Assembly: GCF_003052165.1 (NCBI RefSeq)
Contig: NZ_CP024869.1
Location: 434,001-498,000, forward strand
Length of the DNA stretch: 64,000 nt
Direction of reading: 5' to 3'
Source of the DNA: Dietzia sp. JS16-p6b
Lineage (GTDB): Bacteria > Actinomycetota > Actinomycetes > Mycobacteriales > Mycobacteriaceae
Shown: one piece after another, positions 10,745 through 20,087 of the stretch
How positions within the stretch are numbered: the first letter of the stretch is position 1
Layout: the number at the start of each line of letters is the position of its first letter
The notes under the pieces: generated by a model
Databases searched by the model: none
Seen by the model: only the letters and a program-made list of their open reading frames with translations
Told to the model about the DNA's origin: nothing
Translations under genes and position numbers: made by a program

Positions 10745-10798
10745 CGCCCGATCGGGAGCGAGGCGCCGTCCCGCCCGATCGGGAGTGAGGCGCCGTCC
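10745..10798. repeat. 27-bp tandem duplication in the divergent spacer before asd
   Basis: Two 27-bp units (10745-10771 and 10772-10798; core CGATCGGGAG) differ at one base. They lie in the 469-base spacer between the DUF559 gene and asd, which otherwise holds only the family B stem-loop and, presumably, the asd promoter. Confidence 0.7.
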
Positions 10799-10840
10799 CG
10801 CAGGGGTCCGCCGCGGTCGACCGTGCAGGCCCTGCCTTCA

Positions 10841-10902
10841 GCCGTCACTCCCGTCAGCATCCGCCCAGGTGAACTCTTGGCAAGACGTACCGGAGTGACG
10901 GC
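10841..10902. repeat. Family B stem-loop in the DUF559-asd spacer
   Basis: GCCGTCACTCC (10841-10851) pairs with GGAGTGACGGC (10892-10902). This is the second copy of the stem-loop seen at 9611-9674. Here it lies between divergent genes rather than after a stop codon, so it is not simply a terminator. Confidence 0.65.
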
Positions 10903-11059
10903 CCGCCTCGGTGGGCGGCGGAACGGAGCGCGGGCGGCACGGGCACGGGGGCGGTGTGACGCGGGTCGCCGGAGGGCCTTCCCGGGGCCGGTAGACTGGG
11001 TGATCATCGGCCGACCCGAGCGCAGGGTGGAGCGCGCGCCCGCGGACGGCCGACCGTAG

Positions 11060-12133
<1,074 letters not shown>

Positions 12134-12210
12134 CGCCCCGGCGCGTGGGTTAGCGGCCGCGGGCCCGGCCGTCGGGGACGACGACGACAACGCCCCCGGC
12201 CTCACCATCG

Positions 12211-12251
12211 ACGAGCCGCCGCCCGGTCACGCAGACCGGGCGGCGGCTCGT
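12211..12251 (+). terminator. Intrinsic-type stem-loop after asd
   Basis: An 18-bp perfect stem (arms 12211-12228 and 12234-12251) closes a 5-base loop ACGCA. It is the strongest hairpin in the window and lies directly after asd. There is no long T-run, as is common in actinobacteria. Confidence 0.85.
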
Positions 12252-12361
12252 GCGTGTGCATGGGCGAGCGGTGGACCGCGGGAGCACCCGCCACTACCTT
12301 TGCCCGGTCCGAGAAACCAACCGGGAGCCGCGTGCTCCCAGACGGAACAGGTGACGTACAC

Positions 12362-12763
12362 ATGCACGTACTTTCCAGCAGGGTCCACACCATCATCGGC
12401 CTGATCGTCGGCGCGGTCCTGGTGATCGCGCCGTGGATCTTCGGGTTCGCGGACGTCGAGGCGGCCACGTGGTCGGCGGTCATCATCGGCGTGGTGATCT
12501 TGTTGAGCGAGCTGACCACGACGAGCCCCGTCAGCCCGATGAAGCTGGTCCCCATGCGCGTCCATGTGTGGATGGATGTCCTGGTAGGCCTGGTCCTCGC
12601 GGCGTCGCCGTGGATCTTCGGGTTCGCCGATGAGGACCTCATCGTCTGGCTGCCGCACCTCCTCGTGGGTATCGGCGTGATCGGGTACGCCCTGCTCACC
12701 CGAACGGATGACGACGTCGTGCCCGACAGGGCCCGTGAGCCGCACTCGACCAGCGGGCTCTGA
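12362..12763 (+). CDS. SPW-repeat membrane protein
   Basis: A 133-residue membrane protein with four hydrophobic helices and two internal SPW-type repeats, each carrying PWIFGFAD (about residues 22-29 and 81-88). Proteins of this family are of unknown function. The start at ATG 12362 is preferred over upstream codons because the hydrophobic repeat begins soon after; a second in-frame start could lie a few codons upstream. Confidence 0.75.
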   Translation: MHVLSSRVHTIIGLIVGAVLVIAPWIFGFADVEAATWSAVIIGVVILLSELTTTSPVSPMKLVPMRVHVWMDVLVGLVLAASPWIFGFADEDLIVWLPHLLVGIGVIGYALLTRTDDDVVPDRAREPHSTSGL

Positions 12764-12781
12764 CCCCGAGCGACCGCACTG

Positions 12782-12824
12782 GACGGCCCGCTGCCCGGCC
12801 TCACGCGTCGGGCGGCGGGCCGTC
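12782..12824. terminator. Bidirectional stem-loop between convergent genes
   Basis: GACGGCCCGCTGCCCG (12782-12797) pairs with 12809-12824, with one G-T wobble, around an 11-base loop. It separates the SPW gene from the convergent dehydrogenase and overlaps the dehydrogenase stop codon by two bases. Confidence 0.7.
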
Positions 12825-13755
12825 AGTACCCGCGGCCGTACTCGACGACGGACAGCAGGTCCTCGCCGTCGCCGAACCTGCGGAGGTTCTCCGCGAGCGG
12901 CCCGGCCATCTCCTCGGTGAGCCGTCCGGCGGGGTTGGCGACGTGGGGGGTGATCACCACGTTCTCGAGGCCGAACAGCGGGTCGTCCGGAGCGGGCGGT
13001 TCGGGATCGGTCACGTCGAGTGCGGCTCCCCCGATCAGGCCCGTGGTGAGCGCGCGGTAGAGGGCGGCCTGGTCGATCAGCGGCCCGCGGGCCACGTTGA
13101 CGATCCAGGAGTGTGGGCGCAGCAGGGCCAGGGTGCGGTCGTTGATCAGGTGACGGGTCTGAGGGGTGTCGGGCGCGGCCAGCACCACGTGGTCGGCCCG
13201 GCCGAGCACCTCCTCGGTCCGCGCGGCCGGGGCGGTGAGGGCGGCTCCCTCGACGGGGCGGCCGGACCTGGTGACGGCGAGGGTCTGCGCTCCGCACGCG
13301 GTGAGCAGGGGCACGAGCTCGCGGCCGATACCGCCGGCGCCGATGATCGCGACCGAGGCGCCGCGGAGGGTGCGGACGGCGGGGTCGACGGCGGCCTTGG
13401 CCCAGCGGGTGTGGGCCGACCGGACGACTTGGCGGGTGCCCGCGAGAAGCGGGGCGAGTGCGTGCTCGGCGACTCCACGGGCGTAGAAGCCGGAGGCGTT
13501 GGTCCAGGTCCGGCGGTCGTCGAGTAGTCCGGCGGCGACGAAGTGCTCGATTCCCGCGGTGCTCAGCGCCACCCACTCGACGTGGTCGGGAAGCGCGGGG
13601 AAACCGTCCGGACCCCCGATCCACACCAGGATCCTGGCCTCGTCCAGGGGCGCCACCGAGCCGCCCGCGCCCTCCACCGCGTCGACGAGGTGGGGGTCGC
13701 GGGTCGGCTCGACGGCCACACGCAGGCCGGTGGCGTCGCCCGGGGTGGGGCTCAT
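12823..13755 (-). CDS. D-isomer-specific 2-hydroxyacid dehydrogenase
   Basis: A 310-residue NAD(P)-dependent dehydrogenase that interconverts a 2-hydroxy acid and a 2-keto acid. The Rossmann loop is IIGAGGIGREL (about residues 145-155). The substrate and catalytic region WIVNVARGPLID and the late ITPHVAN His motif are present. It begins as ATGA overlapping the stop of the MFS gene, so it is the last gene of the operon 17831-12823. In that context it may reduce or oxidise a keto acid released by the upstream lyase. Confidence 0.85.
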   Translation of the reverse strand: MSPTPGDATGLRVAVEPTRDPHLVDAVEGAGGSVAPLDEARILVWIGGPDGFPALPDHVEWVALSTAGIEHFVAAGLLDDRRTWTNASGFYARGVAEHALAPLLAGTRQVVRSAHTRWAKAAVDPAVRTLRGASVAIIGAGGIGRELVPLLTACGAQTLAVTRSGRPVEGAALTAPAARTEEVLGRADHVVLAAPDTPQTRHLINDRTLALLRPHSWIVNVARGPLIDQAALYRALTTGLIGGAALDVTDPEPPAPDDPLFGLENVVITPHVANPAGRLTEEMAGPLAENLRRFGDGEDLLSVVEYGRGY

Positions 13756-15113
13756 GTCGGCAGGGCCTTCTTTCCCGTCTCGGTGATGGTGGACACGGTG
13801 AGGAGCCCGATCAGGCAGACCCCGATCACCCAGTATGCGGGCGCCATGCCGCTGCCGGTCCAGGCGACGAGCTGGGCGGCGAAGTACGGGGCGGTCCCGC
13901 CGGCGATGATGGTGCCGATGTTGAAGCCCAGGGCGACGCCGGTGTAGCGGACGCGTCGGCCGAAGAGCTCGGTGAACAACGGGAACGCGGGAACCTGGAC
14001 CACGCCGTTGAGCACCATGTAGACGAAGTACACCAGACCCACCACGAGGATGCTCTGTGTGGCGCCGAGCAGCATGAACACCGGAACCGCGATGACGATG
14101 TAGGACAGGTACCCGGCGACCAGCACGGGCTTGCGGCCGAAGCGGTCGGTGAGGGCGCCGCTGATCGGGAAGGTGGCGCACGCGCAGGCGATCGCGATGG
14201 CGGAGGTCCAGTAGACGGCGCTCTTCCCGAATCCGAGATCGTTGGTGAGGTAGACGCTGAAGTAGGTCAGGGCGATGTAGCCGGAGCCGTTCATGGCCAC
14301 CGCGACGCCGACGACCTTGGCCACGGACCAGGGGTGGTCGCGCAGGACACCGAGGAGGGGGTTCTTGACGACCTCCTTCTTCTCGGCCATCGCCTCGAAC
14401 TCGGGTGTGTCCTCGAGCTTCATCCTGATGCGCAGGCACACGAAGGCCAGGGGGAGGGCGAGGAGGAACGGGATGCGCCAGCCCCACGAGGACATGGCCT
14501 CCTCGCCGACGAGCAGGGTGACCAGGCCGACGACGGCGGCGGCCACCGCGAACCCGAGCGTGGCGCCGATCGGGGTGAAGGAGCCGAAGAAGCCCCGTCG
14601 GCCGGCGGGCACGGTCTCGGCGATGTAGGTCGCCGCGCCACCGATCTCGCCGCCGGCGGAGAAACCCTGTGCCAGGCGGACCAGGACGAGCAGGATCGGT
14701 GCGGCGACGCCGATGGCGGCGTGGGTCGGGAGCATTCCGAGGATGCCGCTGGCCACGCCCATGGCCACGACGCTGGCGATGAGCGCCGTCCGGCGGCCGA
14801 CGCGGTCACCGAGGCGACCGAAGAAGATCCCGCCGACCGGCCGGGCCACGTAGGCGACACCGAAGACGGCCAGGGTCGACAGGATCGACGCCGCGGGGTC
14901 CTGCGAGGGGAAGAAGAGCGGGGCGATGAAGACCGCCAGGAACCCGTAGACGGCGAAGTCGTAGTACTCGATGAGCGTGCCGACCCCGCCGGCGAGCGCC
15001 GCCCGGCGGGTGAGCCTGGGGTCGGGGGTGCGGTGTGTCGACTGCGCCGTGGGGTGGTCGGCGTCAGGTGGTGCCGCTGCTGCGTGGTGCTGCGGCTGGT
15101 GAACTTCGGTCAT
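13752..15113 (-). CDS. MFS carrier of the metabolite:H+ symporter (MHS) type
   Basis: A 453-residue protein with 12 predicted membrane helices. Motifs typical of the MHS subfamily are RRAALAGGVGTLIEYYDF at the first helix, ARPVGGIFFGRLGDRVGRR in the loop after helix 2, and RLAQGFSAGGEIGGA. Members of this subfamily carry citrate, ketoglutarate and other small carboxylates or osmolytes. Its place between hydratase/lyase genes and a hydroxyacid dehydrogenase suggests it imports the operon's substrate. Confidence 0.85.
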   Translation of the reverse strand: MTEVHQPQHHAAAAPPDADHPTAQSTHRTPDPRLTRRAALAGGVGTLIEYYDFAVYGFLAVFIAPLFFPSQDPAASILSTLAVFGVAYVARPVGGIFFGRLGDRVGRRTALIASVVAMGVASGILGMLPTHAAIGVAAPILLVLVRLAQGFSAGGEIGGAATYIAETVPAGRRGFFGSFTPIGATLGFAVAAAVVGLVTLLVGEEAMSSWGWRIPFLLALPLAFVCLRIRMKLEDTPEFEAMAEKKEVVKNPLLGVLRDHPWSVAKVVGVAVAMNGSGYIALTYFSVYLTNDLGFGKSAVYWTSAIAIACACATFPISGALTDRFGRKPVLVAGYLSYIVIAVPVFMLLGATQSILVVGLVYFVYMVLNGVVQVPAFPLFTELFGRRVRYTGVALGFNIGTIIAGGTAPYFAAQLVAWTGSGMAPAYWVIGVCLIGLLTVSTITETGKKALPT

Positions 15114-15180
15114 GGTGTCGCGTCCTTGTTGGTCAGGAGGGGCAGGCAGGGGGCGGTGAGGTGGAGCAGGGGAAGGGGGT

Positions 15181-15708
15181 TCAGGTCCGCGCGGGGGCGT
15201 GCTCGGCCAGTAGCAGGTCGTACGAGCTGCCGGCCTCGATGATCGCGACGGTACGAGGGTTGGGCGGGGTGCCCGTGATCCGGGTGCCGGTGGCGGCTTC
15301 CAGGGTCGCGGTGCGCCAGTCGAGTGTGATCTCGTCGCCGCGCGAGACCGCCGCGGTGACCCCCGGGATGGTGATCAGGGGCATGCCGTTGAAGGTCTCG
15401 CCGCGCCAGAAGCCGGGGGAGAACGATTCGGCGACGACGGCGGCGATCCCGAGGTCCCGGAGGGCGATCATCGGCGGGTAGTGCGGGTGGCCGTAGCCGA
15501 AGTTCCGGCCCCCCACGACGATGTCGCCGGGGCGGACGCGCTCGGCGAAGCCGGGGTCGAAGTCCTGCATGCAGGCCGCCCGCAACAGCTCGCGGTCGTA
15601 GGTCTTGATGTTGGCCACGCCCACCACGAGATCGATGTCGAAGTCGTCCCCGAAGACCCAGGCGACGCGGCCGGTGATGACGTCGGGCGGCGGCGGGTAC
15701 GCGCTCAT
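15181..15708 (-). CDS. Aconitase-type hydratase, small (swivel) subunit
   Basis: A 175-residue LeuD-like subunit with the substrate-binding swivel motif GGRNFGYGHPHYPP. It overlaps the large-subunit gene by ATGA, so translation is coupled. It resembles the small subunits of isopropylmalate isomerase-like enzymes, including citraconate- and dimethylmaleate-type hydratases. A role in leucine synthesis is less likely, because it sits in an IclR-controlled cluster with a lyase and a carrier. Confidence 0.85.
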   Translation of the reverse strand: MSAYPPPPDVITGRVAWVFGDDFDIDLVVGVANIKTYDRELLRAACMQDFDPGFAERVRPGDIVVGGRNFGYGHPHYPPMIALRDLGIAAVVAESFSPGFWRGETFNGMPLITIPGVTAAVSRGDEITLDWRTATLEAATGTRITGTPPNPRTVAIIEAGSSYDLLLAEHAPART

Positions 15709-16961
15709 CGGGACGCCTCCCCGATGGTGCCGGTGATCGCACTGGCGGCGACGGTGTAGGGCGAACCCATGTAGATGTTCGCCTCGGGACTGCCCATCCG
15801 GCCGGTGATGTTGAGGACGCCGGTGGAGATGCAGTTCTCGTCGGGCTGGAGGGGTTGTTGGTAGCCGAAGCAGAAGTCGCAGCTCGACTCGGCGATCGTC
15901 GCCCCGGCGGTGCGCAGGACGTCGAGGATCCCCTCCGCCTCGGCCTGGGCGAACACCTTCTTGGACGTGGGGACGATGTTGAGCTCGACCGTCGGTGCGA
16001 CCTTCCGCCCGTCGAGCACGAGGGCGGCCGCCCGGAGGTCCTCGATCCGTCCGCTGGCACACGACCCGATAAAGGCGCGGGTGATGGGCGTGCCCTCGAG
16101 TTCGGCCGCCGTCGAGGTGTTGGCCACGCGCGCCGAGCCCGGTCGGACGACGCGGGGCACCAGCGTCGACAGGTCGATGCTGTGGCGCGCGGCGTAGGTG
16201 GCGTCGGCGTCGGGATAGACGGGGTCGAACTCTCCGCGAGCGACCTCGGTGGCGTAGGCGATCGAGACGTCGTCGGGCTCGAAGATCGCCGACACCGCCC
16301 CGGTGAACATCGCCATCCCGCACAGGCCCTGTCGGTGGTCGATCGCCATGTCGCGGGCGCCCGGACCGCCGAACTCCATGACCTGGTGGGCGCAGCCGTC
16401 GGCGCCCACCAGCTCGATGATGGTGTGGACCAGATCGCGACTGTCGACCCCGTCCGGGAACGTCCCCGTGAGCTCGAACCGGGTGGTCCGGGGGATGTCG
16501 ACGTGCACCTGCCCGGTGACCCAGGCCTCGATGAGGTCGCGTCGGATCCCCCAGCCGAGGGCGTTGAAGGCGCCCACCCCGCTGATGTGGCCGTCGAAGT
16601 GGACCAGGAAGTCGCCGGGGGTCGCCAGGCCGAGCTCAGCGGTCAACTGGTGGCCGATCCCCTCGGCCTCGTGGAGTTCGATGCCGTAGAACTCGCACCA
16701 CTCCCGGGTCACGGTGTGGACCTCGGTCTCCCGCTGGTCCTTCCTGGTGAGCATGTGGTCGATAAAGACGACGTACCGGCCGGGGTCCTCGAGCGTGGTG
16801 ATGCCGAAGTCCTCGTGCATCTGCCGGAACATGACGTCGGTGTACCCGGGGAAGTCGTAGGCGACCATCCTCGAGGGCCGGACGGCGTGGTTCTCCCCGG
16901 CGTGCACGGTGGGATGGTCGGTGGCCCTGGCGAGGATCTTCTCGGCGATCGTGAAGCCCAT
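15705..16961 (-). CDS. Aconitase-type hydratase, large (Fe-S) subunit
   Basis: A 418-residue LeuC-like subunit. Fe-S ligand cysteines are visible in FIGSCASGR and in the paired SSCDFCFGYQQ region near the C-terminus. The length is that of the bacterial/archaeal two-subunit hydro-lyases. With its small subunit it should hydrate or dehydrate a dicarboxylic acid. Similar subunits accompany a PEP-mutase/ICL-type lyase in nicotinate-type pathways (dimethylmaleate hydratase with dimethylmalate lyase). The substrate here is inferred only by analogy. Confidence 0.85.
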   Translation of the reverse strand: MGFTIAEKILARATDHPTVHAGENHAVRPSRMVAYDFPGYTDVMFRQMHEDFGITTLEDPGRYVVFIDHMLTRKDQRETEVHTVTREWCEFYGIELHEAEGIGHQLTAELGLATPGDFLVHFDGHISGVGAFNALGWGIRRDLIEAWVTGQVHVDIPRTTRFELTGTFPDGVDSRDLVHTIIELVGADGCAHQVMEFGGPGARDMAIDHRQGLCGMAMFTGAVSAIFEPDDVSIAYATEVARGEFDPVYPDADATYAARHSIDLSTLVPRVVRPGSARVANTSTAAELEGTPITRAFIGSCASGRIEDLRAAALVLDGRKVAPTVELNIVPTSKKVFAQAEAEGILDVLRTAGATIAESSCDFCFGYQQPLQPDENCISTGVLNITGRMGSPEANIYMGSPYTVAASAITGTIGEASR

Positions 16962-16964
16962 CGG

Positions 16965-17831
16965 TCACGCCCCCTTCGCGGGTAGGTACTCGTTCTGCAT
17001 GGCCTCGATCTCGGGGAAACCGATCATCTCGACGAACTCGTGGTGGGCCATCGCGTCCGCGCTCACCTCGGCCGGAGGTTCACCCGCCGCGAGGCGACCC
17101 AGCACGGTCCGGCCGGCACCGGTGGCGGCCATGAGCAGTTGGGTGGGCAGCAGCGCCAGTCGCACGCCGATCTGGTCCAGGACCTCGGGGGTGAACTCCC
17201 GCTCCGTCCAGGTGGACGCGGTCAGCGTGGCCATGAGGGGGACGCCGACCTCGGAGTGGCAGCGCTGCCATTCCTCCACGGTGCTGAAGGTCTTGGTGAC
17301 CGGCATGATCATGTCGGCGCCGGCCTCGACGTAGGCCCGGCCGCGACGGAGGGCCTCCTCGCCGGTGGCGTCCGTGCGGGCGATCAGCAGGACGTCGTCC
17401 GGGGTGGTGTCGCGGACGGCGCGGATCTTGCCCACCGCCTCGGGGACGGGGATCAGGTCGACGGGTTCGCCCACGCAGATCGGGCACGACTTGGGGGAGA
17501 CCTGGTCCTCCATGAACATGCCCTGTACGCCGGCCTTGACGAACATCGTCGCCGTGCGGGCGGCGTTGACGGCGTTGCCGTAGCCGGTGTCGATGTCGGC
17601 GACCACCGGGAGTGCGGAGGCGGCGGTGATGGTGCGGATCGCGGTGAGGTTCTCGCTCATCGTGTAGAGCTCGGCGTCGGGGAGCCCGAGGGCGGCGGAG
17701 ATCGCGAAGCCGGAGGCGCACAGTGCGTCGAAGCCGGCCTGCTCGGCCAGTCGCGCCGTCAGTCCGTCCCAGACGCCCGGCGCGTACACGAGCCTGCCCG
17801 AGGTGAGGTCCTTCAGGGTGGGCGATGTCAT
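16965..17831 (-). CDS. Isocitrate lyase / PEP-mutase superfamily carbon-carbon lyase
   Basis: A 288-residue TIM-barrel protein of the ICL/PEP-mutase superfamily, similar to methylisocitrate and dimethylmalate lyases. Visible are the VYAPGVWDGLTARLAE start, the metal-binding strand VVADIDTGYGN and MFMEDQVSPKSC, where methylisocitrate-lyase relatives have a KRCGH-type loop. The altered loop (SCPIC) argues for a different substrate. It is the first gene of the operon, directly downstream of two IclR-type operator boxes. Confidence 0.85.
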   Translation of the reverse strand: MTSPTLKDLTSGRLVYAPGVWDGLTARLAEQAGFDALCASGFAISAALGLPDAELYTMSENLTAIRTITAASALPVVADIDTGYGNAVNAARTATMFVKAGVQGMFMEDQVSPKSCPICVGEPVDLIPVPEAVGKIRAVRDTTPDDVLLIARTDATGEEALRRGRAYVEAGADMIMPVTKTFSTVEEWQRCHSEVGVPLMATLTASTWTEREFTPEVLDQIGVRLALLPTQLLMAATGAGRTVLGRLAAGEPPAEVSADAMAHHEFVEMIGFPEIEAMQNEYLPAKGA

Positions 17832-17847
17832 GCGCGCTCACCTCCAT

Positions 17848-17884
17848 TTCGTATAGCGGAACGCATTTCGTAATGCGGTACGAA
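17848..17884. promoter_or_regulatory. Tandem IclR-type operators in the divergent promoter
   Basis: Two 18-bp boxes start at 17848 (TTCGTATAGCGGAACGCA) and 17867 (TTCGTAATGCGGTACGAA). The second is a perfect palindrome at its TTCGTA/TACGAA arms. They are 19 bp apart, on the same helix face within about two turns, between the divergent lyase operon and the IclR gene. Confidence 0.75.
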
Positions 17885-17995
17885 ACTAAACGTGGTCCGC
17901 GTCACATGTCAAGCGCGGACGGTCGGGGTGGAACCGCGGCCGGCTGCCTACGATGGCGGGACCACCCGACACCCCGGACAGAACAGGACCTCGCC

Positions 17996-18802
17996 GTGCC
18001 CAGTCCGCCCAGGCCGCCGTCGCCCGCATCCGACGCATCGCAGAGCAGGGAACTGGTGGGTGCCCTTCTCAAGGCCTGCGCGCTCCTCGACCACTTCGGC
18101 GCCGACCGCTCCACGTGGACGCTCACCGAGCTGACCGAGGTCAGCGGCATGAACAAGACGACCGTGCACCGGCTCATGGCGACCCTCATCCACGCGGGGT
18201 GGGTCGATCGCACGCCCGAGGGCGGCTACCGGGTGACCGTGCGACTGTTCGAGATCGGGGCGTCGGCCCTGGCGGACCTGGACATCCGCTCGGCCGCCCG
18301 GTCGTTCCTGACGGGGCTGGTCGCGGAGTTCGGCGATACCGCGTACCTCATGGTCCCGGCGGAGGAGGGCGCCGTGTGCATCGACAAGGTGGAGGGGAGC
18401 GGAAGCCTCGTCGTCGCCGGGATCAACATCGGGACCGTCCTGCCGTACCACGCCGCCGCCGGCCCGGTCGCGATGCTGGCCCACTCCCCGCAGCTGCGGG
18501 ACGCGTGGATCCGGCCGGGCCTGCACACCTACACCTCCCGTACGGTGCACGAGCCGGGCGAGCTGATCGCCCACCTCGACGAGGTGCGCGCCGCCGGTTA
18601 CTCGCTCAGCGAGTCCGACTTCCTCGAGGGGGTGTCCGCCGTCGCCGCGCCGATCCTCGACGACGACGGGTCCGTGCTGGGGTCGATCAGCATCGGGGGT
18701 CGCTCCGAGAACTTCTCCGGCGAGATCCTCGAGGCCAAGATCGCGCACGTCACGCGGGCCGCCCTCCGGATCTCGGCGGCACTGCGAGCCGCGCGCGGGT
18801 GA
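17996..18802 (+). CDS. IclR-family transcriptional regulator
   Basis: A 268-residue regulator with an N-terminal winged helix (LTELTEVSGMNKTTVHRLMATL) and a C-terminal IclR effector domain (YLMVPAEEGAVCIDKVEG, ILDDDGSVLGSISIGG). The GTG start follows CAGGAC. It is divergent from the lyase-hydratase-carrier-dehydrogenase operon and probably controls it, and itself, through the boxes at 17848-17884 in response to a carboxylate. Confidence 0.9.
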   Translation: MPSPPRPPSPASDASQSRELVGALLKACALLDHFGADRSTWTLTELTEVSGMNKTTVHRLMATLIHAGWVDRTPEGGYRVTVRLFEIGASALADLDIRSAARSFLTGLVAEFGDTAYLMVPAEEGAVCIDKVEGSGSLVVAGINIGTVLPYHAAAGPVAMLAHSPQLRDAWIRPGLHTYTSRTVHEPGELIAHLDEVRAAGYSLSESDFLEGVSAVAAPILDDDGSVLGSISIGGRSENFSGEILEAKIAHVTRAALRISAALRAARG

Positions 18803-18829
18803 CCGAGGCCCGGGCCCGGGTCAACTACT

Positions 18830-18860
18830 CTTGACACTAGAAGTCAAGCCTGCTTAACAT
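18830..18860 (+). promoter_or_regulatory. Promoter with overlapping palindromic operator for the XRE gene
   Basis: TTGACA (18831-18836) and TAACAT (18855-18860) are spaced by 18 bases. CTTGAC (18830-18835) and GTCAAG (18843-18848) form an inverted repeat over the -35. The expected transcript start falls at or beside the ATG at 18867, so the mRNA is probably leaderless and the regulator autoregulated. Confidence 0.6.
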
Positions 18861-18866
18861 CGGCCC

Positions 18867-19097
18867 ATGGCAGTTCGGGAGTCCGACGTGACCGGGCCGA
18901 ACCCGGTCAGGGAGTACCGCAAAGAGAAGCGGGTCACCCAGGCGGAGCTCGCCGAGGCGGTGGGAGTCAGCAGGCAGACGATCATCGCGGTCGAGCGGGG
19001 CGACTACTCGCCGTCGGTGTACTTGGCGATTCGCATCGCGCGGGTCCTGGAACGGTCGGTCGAAGAGCTATTCATTCTGGAGGAGGAACCCCGATGA
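18867..19097 (+). CDS. Small XRE-family (Cro/CI-type) regulator
   Basis: A 76-residue protein that is almost entirely one helix-turn-helix domain (VREYRKEKRVTQAELAEAVGVS, then RQTIIAVERGDYSPSVYLA). It overlaps the next gene by ATGA, the usual layout of XRE regulators paired with a small membrane protein of the DUF2178/DUF3796 kind. It probably represses its own operon. Confidence 0.9.
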   Translation: MAVRESDVTGPNPVREYRKEKRVTQAELAEAVGVSRQTIIAVERGDYSPSVYLAIRIARVLERSVEELFILEEEPR

Positions 19098-19624
19098 CTC
19101 AGCGTGACAGCGTGTTCGACCGGTGGTCGGACCGGGTGATGAACCTCGACAGCCCGGTGTACGGCGATGAGCGGGAGCGCACGGTCTTCATGGAGGCGAG
19201 TTCGTTCGGCCTGACCATCGGGCTGTACGCGGGATTGGCGGGAGCCGTCGTCTCGGCGGCGTTCGGGCTGATCCTGCTCCCGGTGGTGCTCCTTGCGCTC
19301 ACGATCCTGCCCGCGGCGGCGACCCAGTGGTATGCGTGGCGGCGGGGAGTCCACCTCAACGCTCTCGTCGAGCGGTCCGGGGCCAGGTCGGCGATGGTGA
19401 CCATGGTCGGCGGGTGCGCGCTCGTCGCCCTGGTCTTCGCCGCGATGACCGTCACCGTCTTCGCCGGTCAGCCGCTCCTGCCGACTCCGTCCGTCACGCT
19501 GACACCCGGGCAGGGTCCGCTCGGCGGGGCGGCACAGGGCGCCGTGATCGGCGGGATGATCGGCGCCGTGGCCGGGATGATCGGGTCGGTCGTGAGCTAC
19601 CGCAAGGCCCGCCGCGGGACGTAG
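19094..19624 (+). CDS. Membrane protein paired with the XRE regulator
   Basis: A 176-residue protein with about four hydrophobic segments (roughly 35-55, 57-77, 100-122 and 140-165), the last being Gly/Met-rich (GAVIGGMIGAVAGMIGS). It is translationally coupled to the upstream regulator. I do not recognise a named family with certainty. The pairing suggests an envelope or stress-linked role. Confidence 0.75.
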   Translation: MTQRDSVFDRWSDRVMNLDSPVYGDERERTVFMEASSFGLTIGLYAGLAGAVVSAAFGLILLPVVLLALTILPAAATQWYAWRRGVHLNALVERSGARSAMVTMVGGCALVALVFAAMTVTVFAGQPLLPTPSVTLTPGQGPLGGAAQGAVIGGMIGAVAGMIGSVVSYRKARRGT

Positions 19625-19820
19625 CAGCGGCGTGATTGGTCCTCACCGCGGGCCCGGGTGCGGAGGCGAGCCGATGCACGATTCCGACCGGTCGTGCCCC
19701 GTGCAGGTCCGGTGGCATAGTGGGGACGGCAAGCCCCATCGTGTCCGGGCCAGCCCGGGCACGTGGCGACACCGCACGAATCCGCGCAGGTCAGCGCCTG
19801 CGCCGACGAGAGGATCGCAC

Positions 19821-20087
19821 ATGGCTATCAACGACGACGACATGACGACCACCGGCAACTCGGGCGAGGGCGTCGCCGACGGCGGTTCGAACCCCGGCGG
19901 CCACGACGGCGGTGCCGACGGCTCCGCCCAGCACACGAAGGGCGAGGGCGAAGGCCTCGCCGACGGCGGCTCCAACCCGGACGGCCACGACGGCGGTGCC
20001 GACGGTTCCGCGGACGCCGGCGAGGGCCCGGCCGACGGCGGCTCCAACCCGGACGGTGCAGACGGCGGCGCCGACGGCACGCAGTAA
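19821..20087 (+). CDS. BatC-like acidic glycine-rich repeat peptide
   Basis: An 88-residue protein beginning MAINDDDMTTTG, followed by three repeats of about 24 residues, each containing ADGGSNP followed by DGGADG (roughly residues 16-40, 41-66 and 67-87). It is very acidic, lacks Cys and has a conserved N-terminus, so it looks like a leader plus a repetitive core. GAGAGGA precedes the ATG. The gene ends in TAA and the oxygenase gene follows with no spacer. It resembles proteins annotated BatC in actinobacteria, whose function is unknown to me. Confidence 0.75.
   Translation: MAINDDDMTTTGNSGEGVADGGSNPGGHDGGADGSAQHTKGEGEGLADGGSNPDGHDGGADGSADAGEGPADGGSNPDGADGGADGTQ

Noticed and set aside
15181-16961. 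leuCD of leucine biosynthesis
   Set aside because: The subunits sit in an IclR-controlled catabolic operon with a lyase and a carrier, and the large subunit is shorter, with atypical motifs (GSCASGR, SSCDFCFGY).
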